A stretch of DNA of 64,000 nucleotides from Symsagittifera roscoffensis. Its lineage: Eukaryota; Xenacoelomorpha; Acoela; Convolutidae. The position numbers were made by a program, and so were the translations under genes. Shown one piece after another: positions 1 to 11,449 of the stretch. The notes below the pieces were generated by a model that worked only from the letters and a program-made list of their open reading frames with translations, did not search any database and was not told the origin of the DNA. The first letter of the stretch is position 1. Each line of letters begins with the position of its first letter. Location of the stretch: assembly GCF_963678635.1 (NCBI RefSeq), contig NC_087064.1:34262369-34326368 (forward strand). Reading direction: 5' to 3'.

Positions 1-3000
1 GGAGGAGTGGGAGAGATACCAGAGTGAACTTGAACGTAAGGCAGGAGTGACCTGGAACCGAGTGACCTTCATGGAAAGGACATGGGACGTTATACGCAGG
101 TACGGGACGCAGTCCGTAATGAAGGTGGGGTTAAACCGACCCATCATGCGCAAGGTTCTGGAGAAACTGATGAGCTCCGTAGAGTCTGATGTTCTGACCG
201 AGTCAGTTACAGAGGACAGTGCCGATAATCAGCAGATTACGAGAAAATTACCAGTCAGACGAGCCAAGAAAGGGCTGAAGAGGTTGAAAGGGAAGACTGG
301 AAGCAAAATTGTGGATCAGAAAGTGGTGAAGACGAAGGACAGTGCAGTGGTGGCCTCGTTGACAAAAGTGGCTCGTCCAAGTGAGAGTGGACAAGGAGAT
401 GGTGCGACGCTGGCCGGGGGAGAAAAAGAGAACCTGATGCCCCCTATGTTATTGGCAGGTTTGACCACAACGGCCACAAGATCGAAGAAAAGCGCACGGA
501 TTTTGGCGGACACGAAGCTCGAAATGGAAGTCATAAGTCAGTGTGGATCTGGCGGACTTGATGATTACAAGCCCTCGCGAACCAACATGGCCCGGATGAA
601 GCTGGAGGGACAACTCGGCGTAGTCGAGTATAGTCGGATCACAGTGCCAGACTCAGTCCACATAGGAGATCTAGCAGGGGGTTACGTAGAGATGCTTAAG
701 GCAAGGATTTCCGCGAGAGGGCACCTGATGGCCTGGGTTGAGAAGCAAGCCATGCAGGAGTATTTGAAGGAGCTGACGTAGTACTCTAATTTGAATCAAA
801 AGAATACGGCACGGTGATGTCCTCGGAGGCAAATGAAATCGGACTGGAGAAACTACTAGATATCTCTCGGAGGGCGGCCCTCCAAAGATACTTCAACGAG
901 ACGATGCATGCACCTGCGACGGTGGCAGCATACCTGGCCTATCCGTGTGCAAGAACTGACTTGCAGGTACGACTGGCCTGGTATTTGATGTGAATCAAGA
1001 AATCGGAATATGAGGCCAACAACGACTCAAAATCAAAGGAACAGGAACTGGAACTGATGGAAGCCCTGTGAGTGTTGATTTCTAGAGACGATTCGGCGAT
1101 AGCCTGGGCTAAGCGTAAAGATGCCCTTTGCTTTGTGAGGTTCGTGGTGGATCGTATGCCCACTCCTGTGTTGGAAGAATGCATAAAAACCATTCGGCAA
1201 GGGGGGGTTGATCGTGAACGAAACTTTCTGAGTGCACTCCTGGAGCTATATCAGGATATGTCGCTGCCCATACCAAATAAGGAGTCCAACGACATGGAGA
1301 GGTATCGCAGATTGGAAGAAGTGAGAAGATACTCCAACAAGGAGTTGAAAGTGAGCCGGGAGTCAATTGAAGCAGTCAGGGGACAGAAGGACTATGCAAC
1401 ATTGGGGAAGTTAAAGTCATTCCAATATGCGTCTGGCATACCAGGGATGGCGTACAATCTCTTCGTTGACGAGGAAGCCAGGGAGGCATACTTTGACTAT
1501 GAGCAAGTTGTGGTACTCGATTTCTAGGTCGAGCGAGTCAAGGAGACTGTCATGTTGTTGGTGAAACAACCCAAGCTGGGAATCATTTTGGAGGAACGAG
1601 TGGTCGAACCCTCGGTTTCCAAGCTAAAGGGCAAGTGAGTTTTGATTGTGGTTCTTGGGACGGTCCCTTGAAGACCAGCTTCGTAACCATGTGGGAGCTC
1701 ATGAAGCCTTCCTGGTGTCCACATCCAAACGCCGGTTTAATCTGGGATGTGAAAGCAGATGTCACATTGGACTTAGATGATTACGCGAGTCTACACGATT
1801 TGGCCATTATACACCATCTGCTGGCCCTGAAAAAAAAACGAAGCGGAAGAACGGACCATCCACGGAACCAGCCGAGGGAAACCAGTGTTTGGTTGAGACA
1901 GGACACCTGTCTAGCTTACAGTAGTGGAATGGACGGACACGTGTGCAACTCGGGGCATTGTTTGAATACGCTGAGTGAGCAGCATCGCCAACTGGCTCAA
2001 TTGTATGGGAGGTTGAGCATGTCGGACAAGAGTGGAATGGAGTTGATTGCGGACTGTCATGGAGTAATGGAAGTGAACTTGATCACTGCCTTGGGATTTT
2101 GTAGTATGACAAGCTCTATAGAATCACTGGAACGCCTAGTGCGTGCCCATGGTCTAGTTACGTCCCTTAGTGTGGAAGTGTTCCCTAGAGCGTTGCAGAC
2201 TGGGCAAAAGATTGGAGGTTGGCGAGAGGCTCTGGAGAACGAGATGAATTTGAAAGACAGTGAGGCCTATCATAGACCTACTGGTTCGAAATATCAGGTG
2301 GGTTCAAGCTCTGCGCCATATTGCAATAGTAGGTACCCTACGCACATGGTGGTGATGGACGCGAGGACACAGCAGGTGTTGTTCGACCAATTCTTCTCTG
2401 TGCCAAAGTGCGTGAGGTTGGCCAGGATGTCGGAACGGTCATATGATTTACTGACGAAGATCATTGGGGCCGTCCCGAAAAGATCTGAAGACGACTTGCA
2501 GGACGTACTGGGTGAAGAGTTCATGAGGTTGAGTGAAGGTAATGTGAGTGAATTCATGAAGAAGAAGGCGAGCGGAGCGTTACCCACCGAATTCCCCACC
2601 ATGGATGAAAAGGTCGATGTACACAGGATTATGATGGAAGTGGAACCGTTGCTGGGAGCTTCAGGGTACCGGACGCGAAGAAACATCATGATGACCCATG
2701 GGGAGTATCCGTGTCACTGCCAAACGCGGGAATCTGGTGTTTGTGTGGGGCGTAGGGGAGTTGTACTCCACGGGGTTGCCCGACCAAAATCAACAAGTGT
2801 TAATCGTGGTGGTTAGTCCCATGCTGGCGGTGAGATGGTTAGAAGCTAATGCGGGCACGAGTGAGCAGGAGACTAAGCAACTAAGCAACGTGAAATTGAA
2901 CCCCAACTTAGATCTTTTCAGACCCACCTGCAAGGTTCTGAGGATACCAAAGCCATTGAGAGGATATGGTCAAGGCAAAGGTTGATGCCTTGGTTCCGTG

Positions 3001-3413
3001 CAGTGATGACATCATGGATGTATGAACGCGCGAAGCGTCATATGTCTAGGAACACGGAAGCCTATCAATCTTTCCAGCTAGATATAGGACCAGGAGCCTA
3101 TAAACGAGCATTCTTGACGCACAGAAACGCGGTCACCACAGCGGTGAAGCGGGTAGCTGGAACGCCTTGTGTTACTGAAGAGGAGAAGAAAGAGGTCTTA
3201 AGAGCTGACCTAGAACGAAACGTGAGCCTATGTCTTCACAACAGCTTTTGCAGGAACCGGGGGCAAAAGGTGAATGTGGACTTGCTACCTTGTTGCAAAC
3301 CGAGGCTGTTAGAGCAGGAGAGTTGGGGCACGGCCCGCAACTCCGTGGACATGCTGGAGAAAGACCTAGAAGACAGTGAGAACGAAGAAAAAGGTCATGA
3401 AGCAATGGAGTGA
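1..3413 (+). pseudogene. Long degenerate coding remnant, unrecognised, open at the left edge
   Basis: I do not recognise this protein. The stretch is clearly GC-richer than the AT-rich rest of the window and keeps protein-like + strand reading in a relay of frames: 47-781, then about 802-1637, then 1635 to about 2700, then about 2690-2985, then 2982-3413. The second segment reads through TGA at 991-993, TGA at 1069-1071 and TAG at 1525-1527. The best-preserved piece, about 1900-2690, is rich in Met, Ser, Leu and charged residues and has several Cys in its first part. The last piece ends in an acidic tail (about residues 125-143 of the 2982-3413 frame). Summed, over 1,000 residues are encoded. 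At least four frame changes and three stops point to a decayed gene or mobile-element protein. Alternatives are unrecognised introns (GTGAGT occurs at 1068-1073 and 1634-1639) or assembly errors. No family is claimed. Confidence 0.5.
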
Positions 3414-3621
3414 CGAAGACGTGACAAGAGATGAGAGTGAAAAGTGAAGAGAAGAGGAGAAAAACTTCATTGTCTTTGTGCGCTAAAACTTATACCAAAC
3501 AACCAAGTTTGATTATTGAAACTGTTAAGCTTTTTTTTTTGCTGTAGTTTGGTCAAACCAGGCTTTAAGAATTGTTTAATTGTTGCAATTGTTAAATGAC
3601 AATGAAAAATTTTAGTTGATG

Positions 3622-3625
<4 letters not shown>

Positions 3626-3692
<67 letters not shown>
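3626..3692. repeat. (TA)n microsatellite
   Basis: An uninterrupted TA dinucleotide run of about 67 bp lies some 210 bp after the end of the GC-rich coding remnant. It is simple sequence and likely length-polymorphic. Confidence 0.95.
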
Positions 3693-3695
<3 letters not shown>

Positions 3696-6220
3696 CATAG
3701 GTGAGTATATTTACCTATTTAAACCTGACTGAAGTTTTTAACCTGTGTAAGACACGTGTTTACTGTGTGGCGACCTGGTAGGTTTGGGTATGCTCGCCCA
3801 AAGAGGGTGAGTACCTCATTACCTTTCATAGCCACAGAGTTTCTTAGTTTTGATATTGAGGACGACAGCATTAATAACTGATTATACTTGGTGAGTGACA
3901 TTGAGTTAATTTTAACGGGTGCGTGGCCATGCCACGTCGCAAATTTTTAGTCAAGCGAGTGCGAAAAAAATTTTTTATGGCGAGATGACGCAAGTAGTCA
4001 GAAAAGATGTTTTATCTAGAACACTCCTCATGGTGCAAAATTTGTGAAAATGTTGAAAGGCAGTGAGATGTAGTATGATGCCATTTGTGACACGTAGTGA
4101 GTTGAAGTGGAGTAGATAAATTTTGTTTTCTAATGCGATTTGTAAGGTTGATTATAGAGAACTGGAATACTACTTGACGATAACCCGGTGTTACGCGATC
4201 AATGAGGACATTGATGGGGACTGTCCGGGGAGTATGTGCCATTCCGCAGGATTGACACAGCGTAACCTTCCGGTACAACACGAGAATAGAATTAGAGGCC
4301 TTAACGATCATTTATTAGTAAAAAGGAGGGTCAGAATATTCTGGGATTTTAAATTTTCAAAAATTCGAATAGTGACGTCACATTTCTGAGAAATGCTAAA
4401 ACGGCCATTTTGAGCCAAACGGCCAAACAGAAGAAAACAGAACAACAGTTGAAATCGGAAGAGACAGTCGGTAGAAGATATACAGAAAAACGAAGCCTCT
4501 TATAGTGACGATCACGCACGATAAGACAGCTAATCAGAGACAACAGGTGGAAAGGTGGCTTCAGTGGGGAAGGAAATAAGAGCAGTACCCTCCCGTGCCA
4601 CGAATGGGAGTAAAAACGACGTTATTACAGTGAAATCACGAAAGCGGAGGCTTGGCCCCCCAGAGACAAAAATGGTGAAGGACTATAAAGAAGTGACTTT
4701 TTAGCTATTCTGATGCCATAAACCTTTGAATTAACACCGGTATTATTTGATATTTTAGAATATGAGTAGCTAGAAAGAGGAAAGTGTCAATCCATCTCCA
4801 ATGGATTTAATTTAGAACTGCCACCAAAAACATAGTAAAATAGAATATTCCAGCCGTGTTTTTAATAGCAATCACGTATTCTGAGGATCCGAGACCCAGC
4901 TATGTAGTTGTGTTTGCATGTAAACGGAAGCTGATTAAAAGTCGTTTGACTGATGGCCTAAAAATGGTAACTTTTTACTTAGCCCTAGACAGACCAGAAA
5001 ATCAACTGGCTAGGTCGAGACGGTGAAAACGAGTAGAATTTAGGTAACTGACGCCGGCCAGTCGTTGATAGGTACTTTTTCTACGCTCCGTCACTGTGAA
5101 GTATTTGGGCGAATGTTACAAACACATTTCCCAAAAATTTCCGGATTTTCTCATCTTTTTAAAGTAGGTCTAGGGTTAATTTTTTAAATTACTGCTATAC
5201 CCTGCAGTCCCTTTTCGAAAAATTATCGGCGATGTTAAAAGCATTGCTGCCTCCCTTGATTGCGACATCACTGAACAGTTTTGAAAAAATAATCTTAAAC
5301 TGGAAAATCAATTGCAAAACAAAAATTCGATCACATAGAAATTACTCAATATAAAAAATAGGAAGTGCAAACAGTCAAGAAACCAATTCAAACAGTTGAC
5401 AACCTACAGAAATAGCAATGGAAAACTGCAAGAAAAAAAGATGATTAAATACGAAATCTAAAGGAAGACTTGTGGACAGGGCCAAGGAAACGAAGGTGAC
5501 AAGGTTGTATCAGCGGAGATGGTGCGGTAGGGTTGCATTTATTGTTTAGCGTTGTGTCACTTCAGCCTGCATAACAATGAGTACAATTTAGCTCCCACCT
5601 CCAGTTGAAAAGGGCTGCGAAACGAAATTTTAGCCTAACTGTTGCGATAAACTCATTAAAAAGATGTCCTTCTCCTTTCTTCAAACCGTGAATTTTTAGA
5701 TGATTTGAGCTAGAGGCACGAACATTTGATTTAATTCGATTGTCAAAAATTGTCCACGATACAATAAAAAGTCCACAATAAAGTCCCGGCCGCCTCTAGG
5801 TTTGGACGGAAGAAGATTACCTCCATTATCTATGACATACATCCTAGGAGCTTCGTCATTGAACCGAGCTATTACAGTTGCTACTCATCCCCTCCAAAAC
5901 CGAGTAGAAGAAAGTTCGTTCACTGTCCCAGGCCTCGGCTTCAATCCCAATAACAAAAATCGACTAAAAATAATACAACGACATCTAAACAGAGGAAGCC
6001 AGCGAAAAGAGAGGGAGCTTGTCATCTGGCACGATGTAACAAAGAACAGTATCAACCTTCATCGGAGCAAAAATTAAAGAGCGTGCTCATTCAGACGTCT
6101 GCCTAAAATCCTCAAGCCCTTCAAGTTGCGAATACGAGTAATTCTGTACGTACGTAGAAGAGGAACCCCAGGGACTTCGAAAGCCTACTAGAATTGAGTA
6201 CGAAAACTCGGAGTGCTGTC
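3693..6220. other. Stretch without a supported gene
   Basis: Apart from short chance frames, nothing here is recognisable. The frame 4123-4389 (88 codons) has no known motif. The frame 5802-6077 (91 codons) ends in a segment around an IWHDV motif that faintly recalls hydrolase-like ORF1 segments of some invertebrate LINEs, but I cannot support that. No RNA gene or clear terminal repeats were seen. Confidence 0.5.
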
Positions 6221-6223
6221 TGT

Positions 6224-6417
6224 GTTTAGACAAACGCGAATGCATACTCGTCATTAAGCAGAAAATTACCATATTAACCAATCAGAATCGAGATAAAACA
6301 GTAAATTTTCAAAATATCTTACTATGATTTATTAGTTTTTTCCTTGTCTCGATTCTGATTGGTTATAATCGTATTTGTCTGCTTACTGACGAGTAGGAAC
6401 ATGCGGTTGCCTAAAAA
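6224..6417. repeat. Imperfect inverted repeat, about 70-bp arms
   Basis: The arms are about 6224-6293 and 6347-6417, with a spacer of about 53 bp. The innermost 18 bp are a perfect match (AACCAATCAGAATCGAGA at 6276-6293 against its reverse complement at 6347-6364). Outside that the arms diverge but still pair, for example ACTCGTCATTAAGCAG against ACTCGTCAGTAAGCAG. It could be two head-to-head copies of an element end or a foldback MITE. No target duplication was found. Confidence 0.6.
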
Positions 6418-6761
6418 CTGCTACGTAACCGAAAACTCTAACGATAATGAACGTGCAAAACCACCTCATATCGAAACGGAAAAGCGGAGTTGGTCTATTC
6501 CTCAACAAGAAACAGAAGGTACATCCCTCATCCCTCCTCGAACAATTGTTGCGGGAAGTTCTAAGAAACAAAAACAAATTTCACAATCTTGTTTTGAGAA
6601 AGAATTCAAAAACGAGGACACGTAAAGTGAAGAGGAAACCGAGACGAGGAAGTCAAGAGGGAGACAAGGAATACAAAATGAAGAGAAAATCAAGAAACCA
6701 AAAACAAACAAGAAAATTCAGTTCAGTTCAAAAAACAAAACCTATTTTCCTTAAATTGCTT

Positions 6762-6985
6762 TTGTAGCTCCTGGGGTTTAATTACCATGGAGCGGCGACA
6801 AAAATTTTTAGGAATGGAGTATATAATTATTTCTTCAAAAAGACTTGTTTTTGTAGCTTCTGAGGTTTGGTTATCTTGGAGGGGCGAATCGAGTTTCTTC
6901 GAAGATTATTAAAAATTATTAACATCGCATTTATTAGCTTTTGTAGCTTCTGAGGTTTGATTATCTCGGAGCGGCAAAGCTAGTA
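6762..6985 (+). repeat. Three degenerate direct repeats, period about 90 bp
   Basis: The motif TTGTAGCTTCTGAGGTTTG, with small changes, begins at about 6762, 6851 and 6941, each time followed by a GGAGCGGC-like string. The spacing is 89-90 bp. The repeats lie just upstream of the PHD-encoding part of the LINE and could be 5'-UTR monomers of it. Confidence 0.6.
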
Positions 6986-8248
6986 TTATGAAGCCCTTTA
7001 AATTTTCTCTCGCCGTACAGGCACAGCATCATTGAGCGACTCCGTTAAATCTCGGGAATGTAAAGTGTGCAAGGTTATAGACTGAAACCCAAGCGATAAA
7101 GTGATGGAATGTGTCCACTGTCCTGATCATTTCTGTGCAAAATGTCTCAGGATGCCTGATGCAGCTTACCAGTACATGTGCTAACCAGCTGTAATTTGGT
7201 GCTGCACCAATTGCAGTAAAGTTGTCAAAGAACTGATTAATGAAGATCAAGAGTCTGAAAAGAACACTTCTAACAAGAAATCAAGAGAAGATCTCGACAA
7301 AATGAAATAAAACATGGACACAATAATGACGGACACGTATACGTTCTTTGCCGGACCATCTCAAAAAAATTGACAAAAATACAGGAGCTTGGAAGGAAGT
7401 AACAAATTGGAAAGCCAAGCCTATAAAAGAAATCAAAATCGAAGCAACAGAGGACTAAAACAGAGAAGAACCGGAAGAAAAACGGATAAGGAAAAACATT
7501 CTAATTTACAAGGCAAAAGAAATTATGGCAACCGATCTCAAAGCGAGAAAGAATGAGGACGATCAGTTAGTTAGGAACCTTCTATCAAGCATTGACATGT
7601 CAGAAAAGCAAATTCTGAAAACTGTTCGACTAGGTAGGAAAAATGACAAAAAACCAACAAACAACCCCTGGTTTCCTTCAACAACAAACAAGATGTTGTC
7701 GCATTAACTCGAAACCTACCAAAAACAAAAGATGCAACCACTGAAATCAGAGGTCTCAGGATCAGCCCGGAACGCAGAAAGGGAAGAAGTACGTAAGATG
7801 GTTAACAAAGCAAAAAACTTGAACGATCAGGAAAAAAGGAAATTCATGCATCTGATCCGAGGAATGCAGATGATAAAAGTCAAGAGAAAAACAGAAAGCC
7901 AGGAAAACTGAGATTCTGGTACACGAACGTTGACACTTTGACACAAGCGAAACATCAAGAACTGATAAAATAAATCGAAGAAAAACACAACCCACCAAAT
8001 ATAATCGCCTTGGTAAAAGCGAAGCCAAAAAACTCGAACATCAACTGGAACCCTCTTTGACAAAAATTAAAAATTAGAAAATTCAGTCAAAAACTTGAAC
8101 CCAAATGATAACGGACGCGGAACTTTAATCTATATGAATACAACAATAGTCTACTCAATCAGACAACAAACGTGAGATTTCTAAGAAAATTCTATATGCG
8201 GCATTACCATTGATAGAAAAATGATCTGTCTAGCCAACACCTAACAGA

Positions 8249-8940
8249 TTTGAAGAATAATTAGTTGAATCGATTAATCTGCCAAGAAGTTTATTGCAAA
8301 AACGGGAGGTACAAATCTACCATTAATCAACTGGGAAGACATGAGCACAAATAGGGTCGACGACAACAAAGAGTTTAGTTTCTTGGAATTGTATGAGATG
8401 CTTTCGTAATTAAGCATATTAATGAACTAACTCTCTTACTGCTGGAGACAAACCTTCACTTCTTGACATCATACCAACTGATGTCGTGCTCAGTGATTTA
8501 AAATCAATGATCAAACAACCTTTGGGTCACAGTGACCTTGTTTTCATTGAAGCAAAACTACCAATAAACCGGGTCAACATTCGACACATTTGAAGAATAA
8601 TTAGTTGAATCGATTAATCTTGGAAATCTGCGAACAAAATGCCAAGAAGTTTATCGCAAAAACGGGAGGTACAAATCAACCATTAATCAACTGTGAAGAC
8701 ATGAGCACAAATAAGGTGACGACAACAAAGAGTTTAGATTCTTGGAATTGTACGAGATGCTTTCGTAATTAAGCATATTATTGAACTAACTCTCTTACTG
8801 CTGGAGACAAACCTTCACTTCTTGACATCATACCAACTGATGCCGGGCTCAGTGATTTAAAATCAATGATCAAACCACCTTTGGGTCACAGTGACCTTGT
8901 TTTCGTTGAAGCAAAACTACCAATAAACCGGGTCAATATC
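8249..8940 (+). repeat. Tandem duplication inside the LINE endonuclease region
   Basis: Two direct copies, 8249-8588 and 8589 to about 8940, start with the same string (TTTGAAGAATAATTAGTTGA) and run in parallel to the GGGTCAA end. The second copy carries an extra 20 bp after CGATTAATCT, and a few base changes separate the two. The duplication repeats the LGHSD-encoding segment, so it is not part of the ancestral LINE. Confidence 0.85.
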
Positions 8941-10773
8941 AAAAGCAAAACCCGATAGAACTTCGCCAAAGGTGATTATGAAGGAATACATATAGAGTTT
9001 TCAAACATCGAGATCGAATATGCAACTGATGTAAATAAAGTATGGAGAAACCTGAGACAAAGTCTAATAAATTTCACAGAGAAATATGTACCAATATTGA
9101 AATTCAAACACGGGTATAATGAGGTACCATTCGTAAATTCTACTAAAAAGCAATAAGAGCCAAAAAGAAGGCTTGGGTCAAATTTTGCAGATCCAAAACA
9201 ACGATCAAATTTGATGACTACAAAAAAAAAAGAAATGCTGTGAAAGCAGCCATCAGAAAACACCAATCAAATAAGGAGAACGAAAGTAAAACCAGTAAAG
9301 ACGAAACCGAAAAGTTTTGGAGCTATGTGCGACAGAAAACTGTACTAGTAAATGCAATACCCGCTCTAATAAAGGAAGACGGCTCATTAACAACAAACGA
9401 GGGTGAAAAAAGCTGAACTCCTAACAACTTTTTTTCATCAGTTATAACACATAAACCTCTCGGTGGGTGGAAAGTTGCAGAGATAGCTATCGCTTCCGAA
9501 ATAAGTGACACTCTAGAAAAAACTGAACAGTTGGTCAAAGAACAACTGGACCTGCTTGCTACATGGAAGTCACCAGGAGCCGACGATATCCATCCTAAGC
9601 TACTATTTGAACTGGAACAGTTCCTGGCCGAGATACTGACAAATTTCAAACAAATCTTGAGAGGAGAGGAAATTACCGAAAGATTGGAAATTAGCTCACA
9701 TAGCATTCATCTTCAAAAAAGGCATGAAATCACTGGCGGAGAACTGTCACCCCGTAAGCCTGACATCAATAGTTTGCAAACTCTTCAAAAAATCTATCCG
9801 ATGGAACATCTTAACGGCAATGAAATCTTTGTGAATGAACAATTCGGGTTGTTGCACGGGAGAATGTCCCAATTGAAATTCTTGAGAGTGCTAGACGACT
9901 TCACAGAAACTATAGACCGTCAAAAAGAAATGGATGTAGTCTACTTGGATTTCGAAAAAGCGTTTGACACGACCCCTAATTGAAGGTTGATAGGAATATT
10001 ACATCAGTATGGAATATGAGCCAGAACCTTACACTGGATGAAAGATTTTCTTTCAAAAAAACGACAAAGTGTGGTCTTAAATGACACTAAGTCAGAATGG
10101 AAAACGGTGTACAGTGGTATCCCGCAGGGATTCGTTCTTAGACCGATTTTGTTTTCAAAATACATATAATCAATGCCAACCTCAATCAAGTCGAAGATGT
10201 ATTTGTTTGCAGATGATGCAAAACTATATTGAGAGATAAATAACGACATGAACGTCAAAACTTTACCAAAAGATCTTAAGAATTTTGAAGACTGGTCAAA
10301 CAATAGCCTCCTAAAATTCAACGACGACAAGTGTATTCAACGACAGGATACGCAAATGGTTATTGGACTACAGGATTTGAGCTATAACGAGTGATTGCAA
10401 AAACTAGATCTACCGTCTTTTGAGTACCGTAGAAGACGAGAAACAATGATTGAAATGTTCAAGATTGGGTACAACTGCTATGATCCAAAAGCGACGAAAG
10501 AAACGTTTGACCTAAGCAAACGAGACAACAGTACAAACGATAGCAAAGTTTAATTAAAGAAGGCCAGTCTAGAAGTACGGAAACATTTCTTTACAAATCG
10601 AGCAGCAAGAGACTGGAACGCACTGCCAAACGAAGTCATAAACTATAAAACATCAAATAATTTCAAAAATAAACTGTACAATTTTTGGAGAAAAACTTTG
10701 AAACGAAGAATTGAAAAGGAATACAGCACGAGGTGATCGGAAGAAATGAAAAAAACCTATGTGATCAGAATGG

Positions 10774-10829
10774 ACTGAACTGAACTGAACTGAACTGAAC
10801 TGAACTGAATTGAACTGAACTAAATTGAA
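10774..10829 (+). repeat. Pentanucleotide (CTGAA)n LINE tail
   Basis: About ten CTGAA/TGAAC units, the last few imperfect, directly follow the LINE C-terminal coding sequence and its short 3' UTR. CR1/L2-group LINEs end in short tandem repeats rather than poly(A), so this marks the 3' end of the element. Confidence 0.85.
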
Positions 10830-11449
10830 AACTAATTCATGATTATGCCTCCATTTATATCAATTTTATTGATTGCCACCATGGACTAAAATTTCTGAGG
10901 GTTTGTGCAACATTCGTCCGGAAGTACATACCGACGGAAAAAGCTAAATACTAAAACGACTAGTTAGCTTCAAAATGGTGTGCTTTTCACCGTCTTTGCC
11001 ATAGCCAAATCAATGTGGTTCTCGAGTTGACAAAAACGTTACTGTCTAAAGGCGATCAACCGAGCAGCAACAATTAAAAATTAGTGAGCTCACGGCTGGT
11101 TCTCAATATTTTCAGAGGACGATGTTTTTCTTAAAAAAACAGGTCTGGTACTCTATCTGGTTGAGTAACATTTTTACTACTATTTTTGTACTGTAGAAAA
11201 AATCACTCCAATAATCGGAGATGGATCGACTATTTCTTAACTGCCAGCTTCCCGTATTCTAAAACTGAACAAGGGTGTTATTCAATTAAACTCAGGTCAT
11301 TCCATGAAGCTGAAGGCAAAAAGCATAAGAATAGAAATAAGAATAAAATATACAATTTATACAAAATGCTACAACATTTTTATACAAAGTGCTACGAAGT
11401 AATGAAATTGTTACCGAAAAATGAGTCTTCAGGTTGCCTTTAAGAATTT
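10830..11449. other. Stretch without a supported gene
   Basis: AT-rich intergenic sequence between two oppositely oriented LINE remnants. The frame 11186-11443 (85 codons) is Lys/Asn-rich with no motif, and I do not call it a gene. Confidence 0.5.

Larger units (their letters stand above)
6986..10829 (+). pseudogene. Decayed CR1/L2-type LINE retrotransposon
   Basis: The domain order is that of a two-ORF non-LTR retrotransposon. At about 7040-7230 a PHD-type zinc finger can be read (CxxC, CxxC, H, CxxC, then WCCTNC), as in ORF1 of CR1-group LINEs. An ORF1 C-terminal part follows at 7500-7850. A broken endonuclease region follows: text at 8450-8580 and 8810-8940 contains the LGHSD motif typical of AP-endonuclease LINEs. 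The reverse transcriptase has motif A YLDFEKAFDT (about 9940-9970), motif B SGIPQGFVL (about 10110-10140) and motif C FADD (about 10205-10220). The terminal LPSFEYRRRRETMIEMFKI segment and the later WNALP match the usual C-terminus. Several stops and frameshifts (e.g. 9981, 10166, 10231) make it non-functional. The element ends in a TGAAC repeat tail. The longest surviving frame is 9531-9983. Confidence 0.8.

Noticed and set aside
991-1071. Two in-frame TGA codons in the first coding remnant read as recoding (selenocysteine or alternative code)
   Set aside because: The same region also has a TAG and several frame changes, and the intact gene at 51646-52788 uses a normal TAA stop, so decay is the simpler explanation.
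3170-3405. - strand frame over the last part of the first coding remnant
   Set aside because: A shadow of the + strand coding frame in GC-richer sequence.
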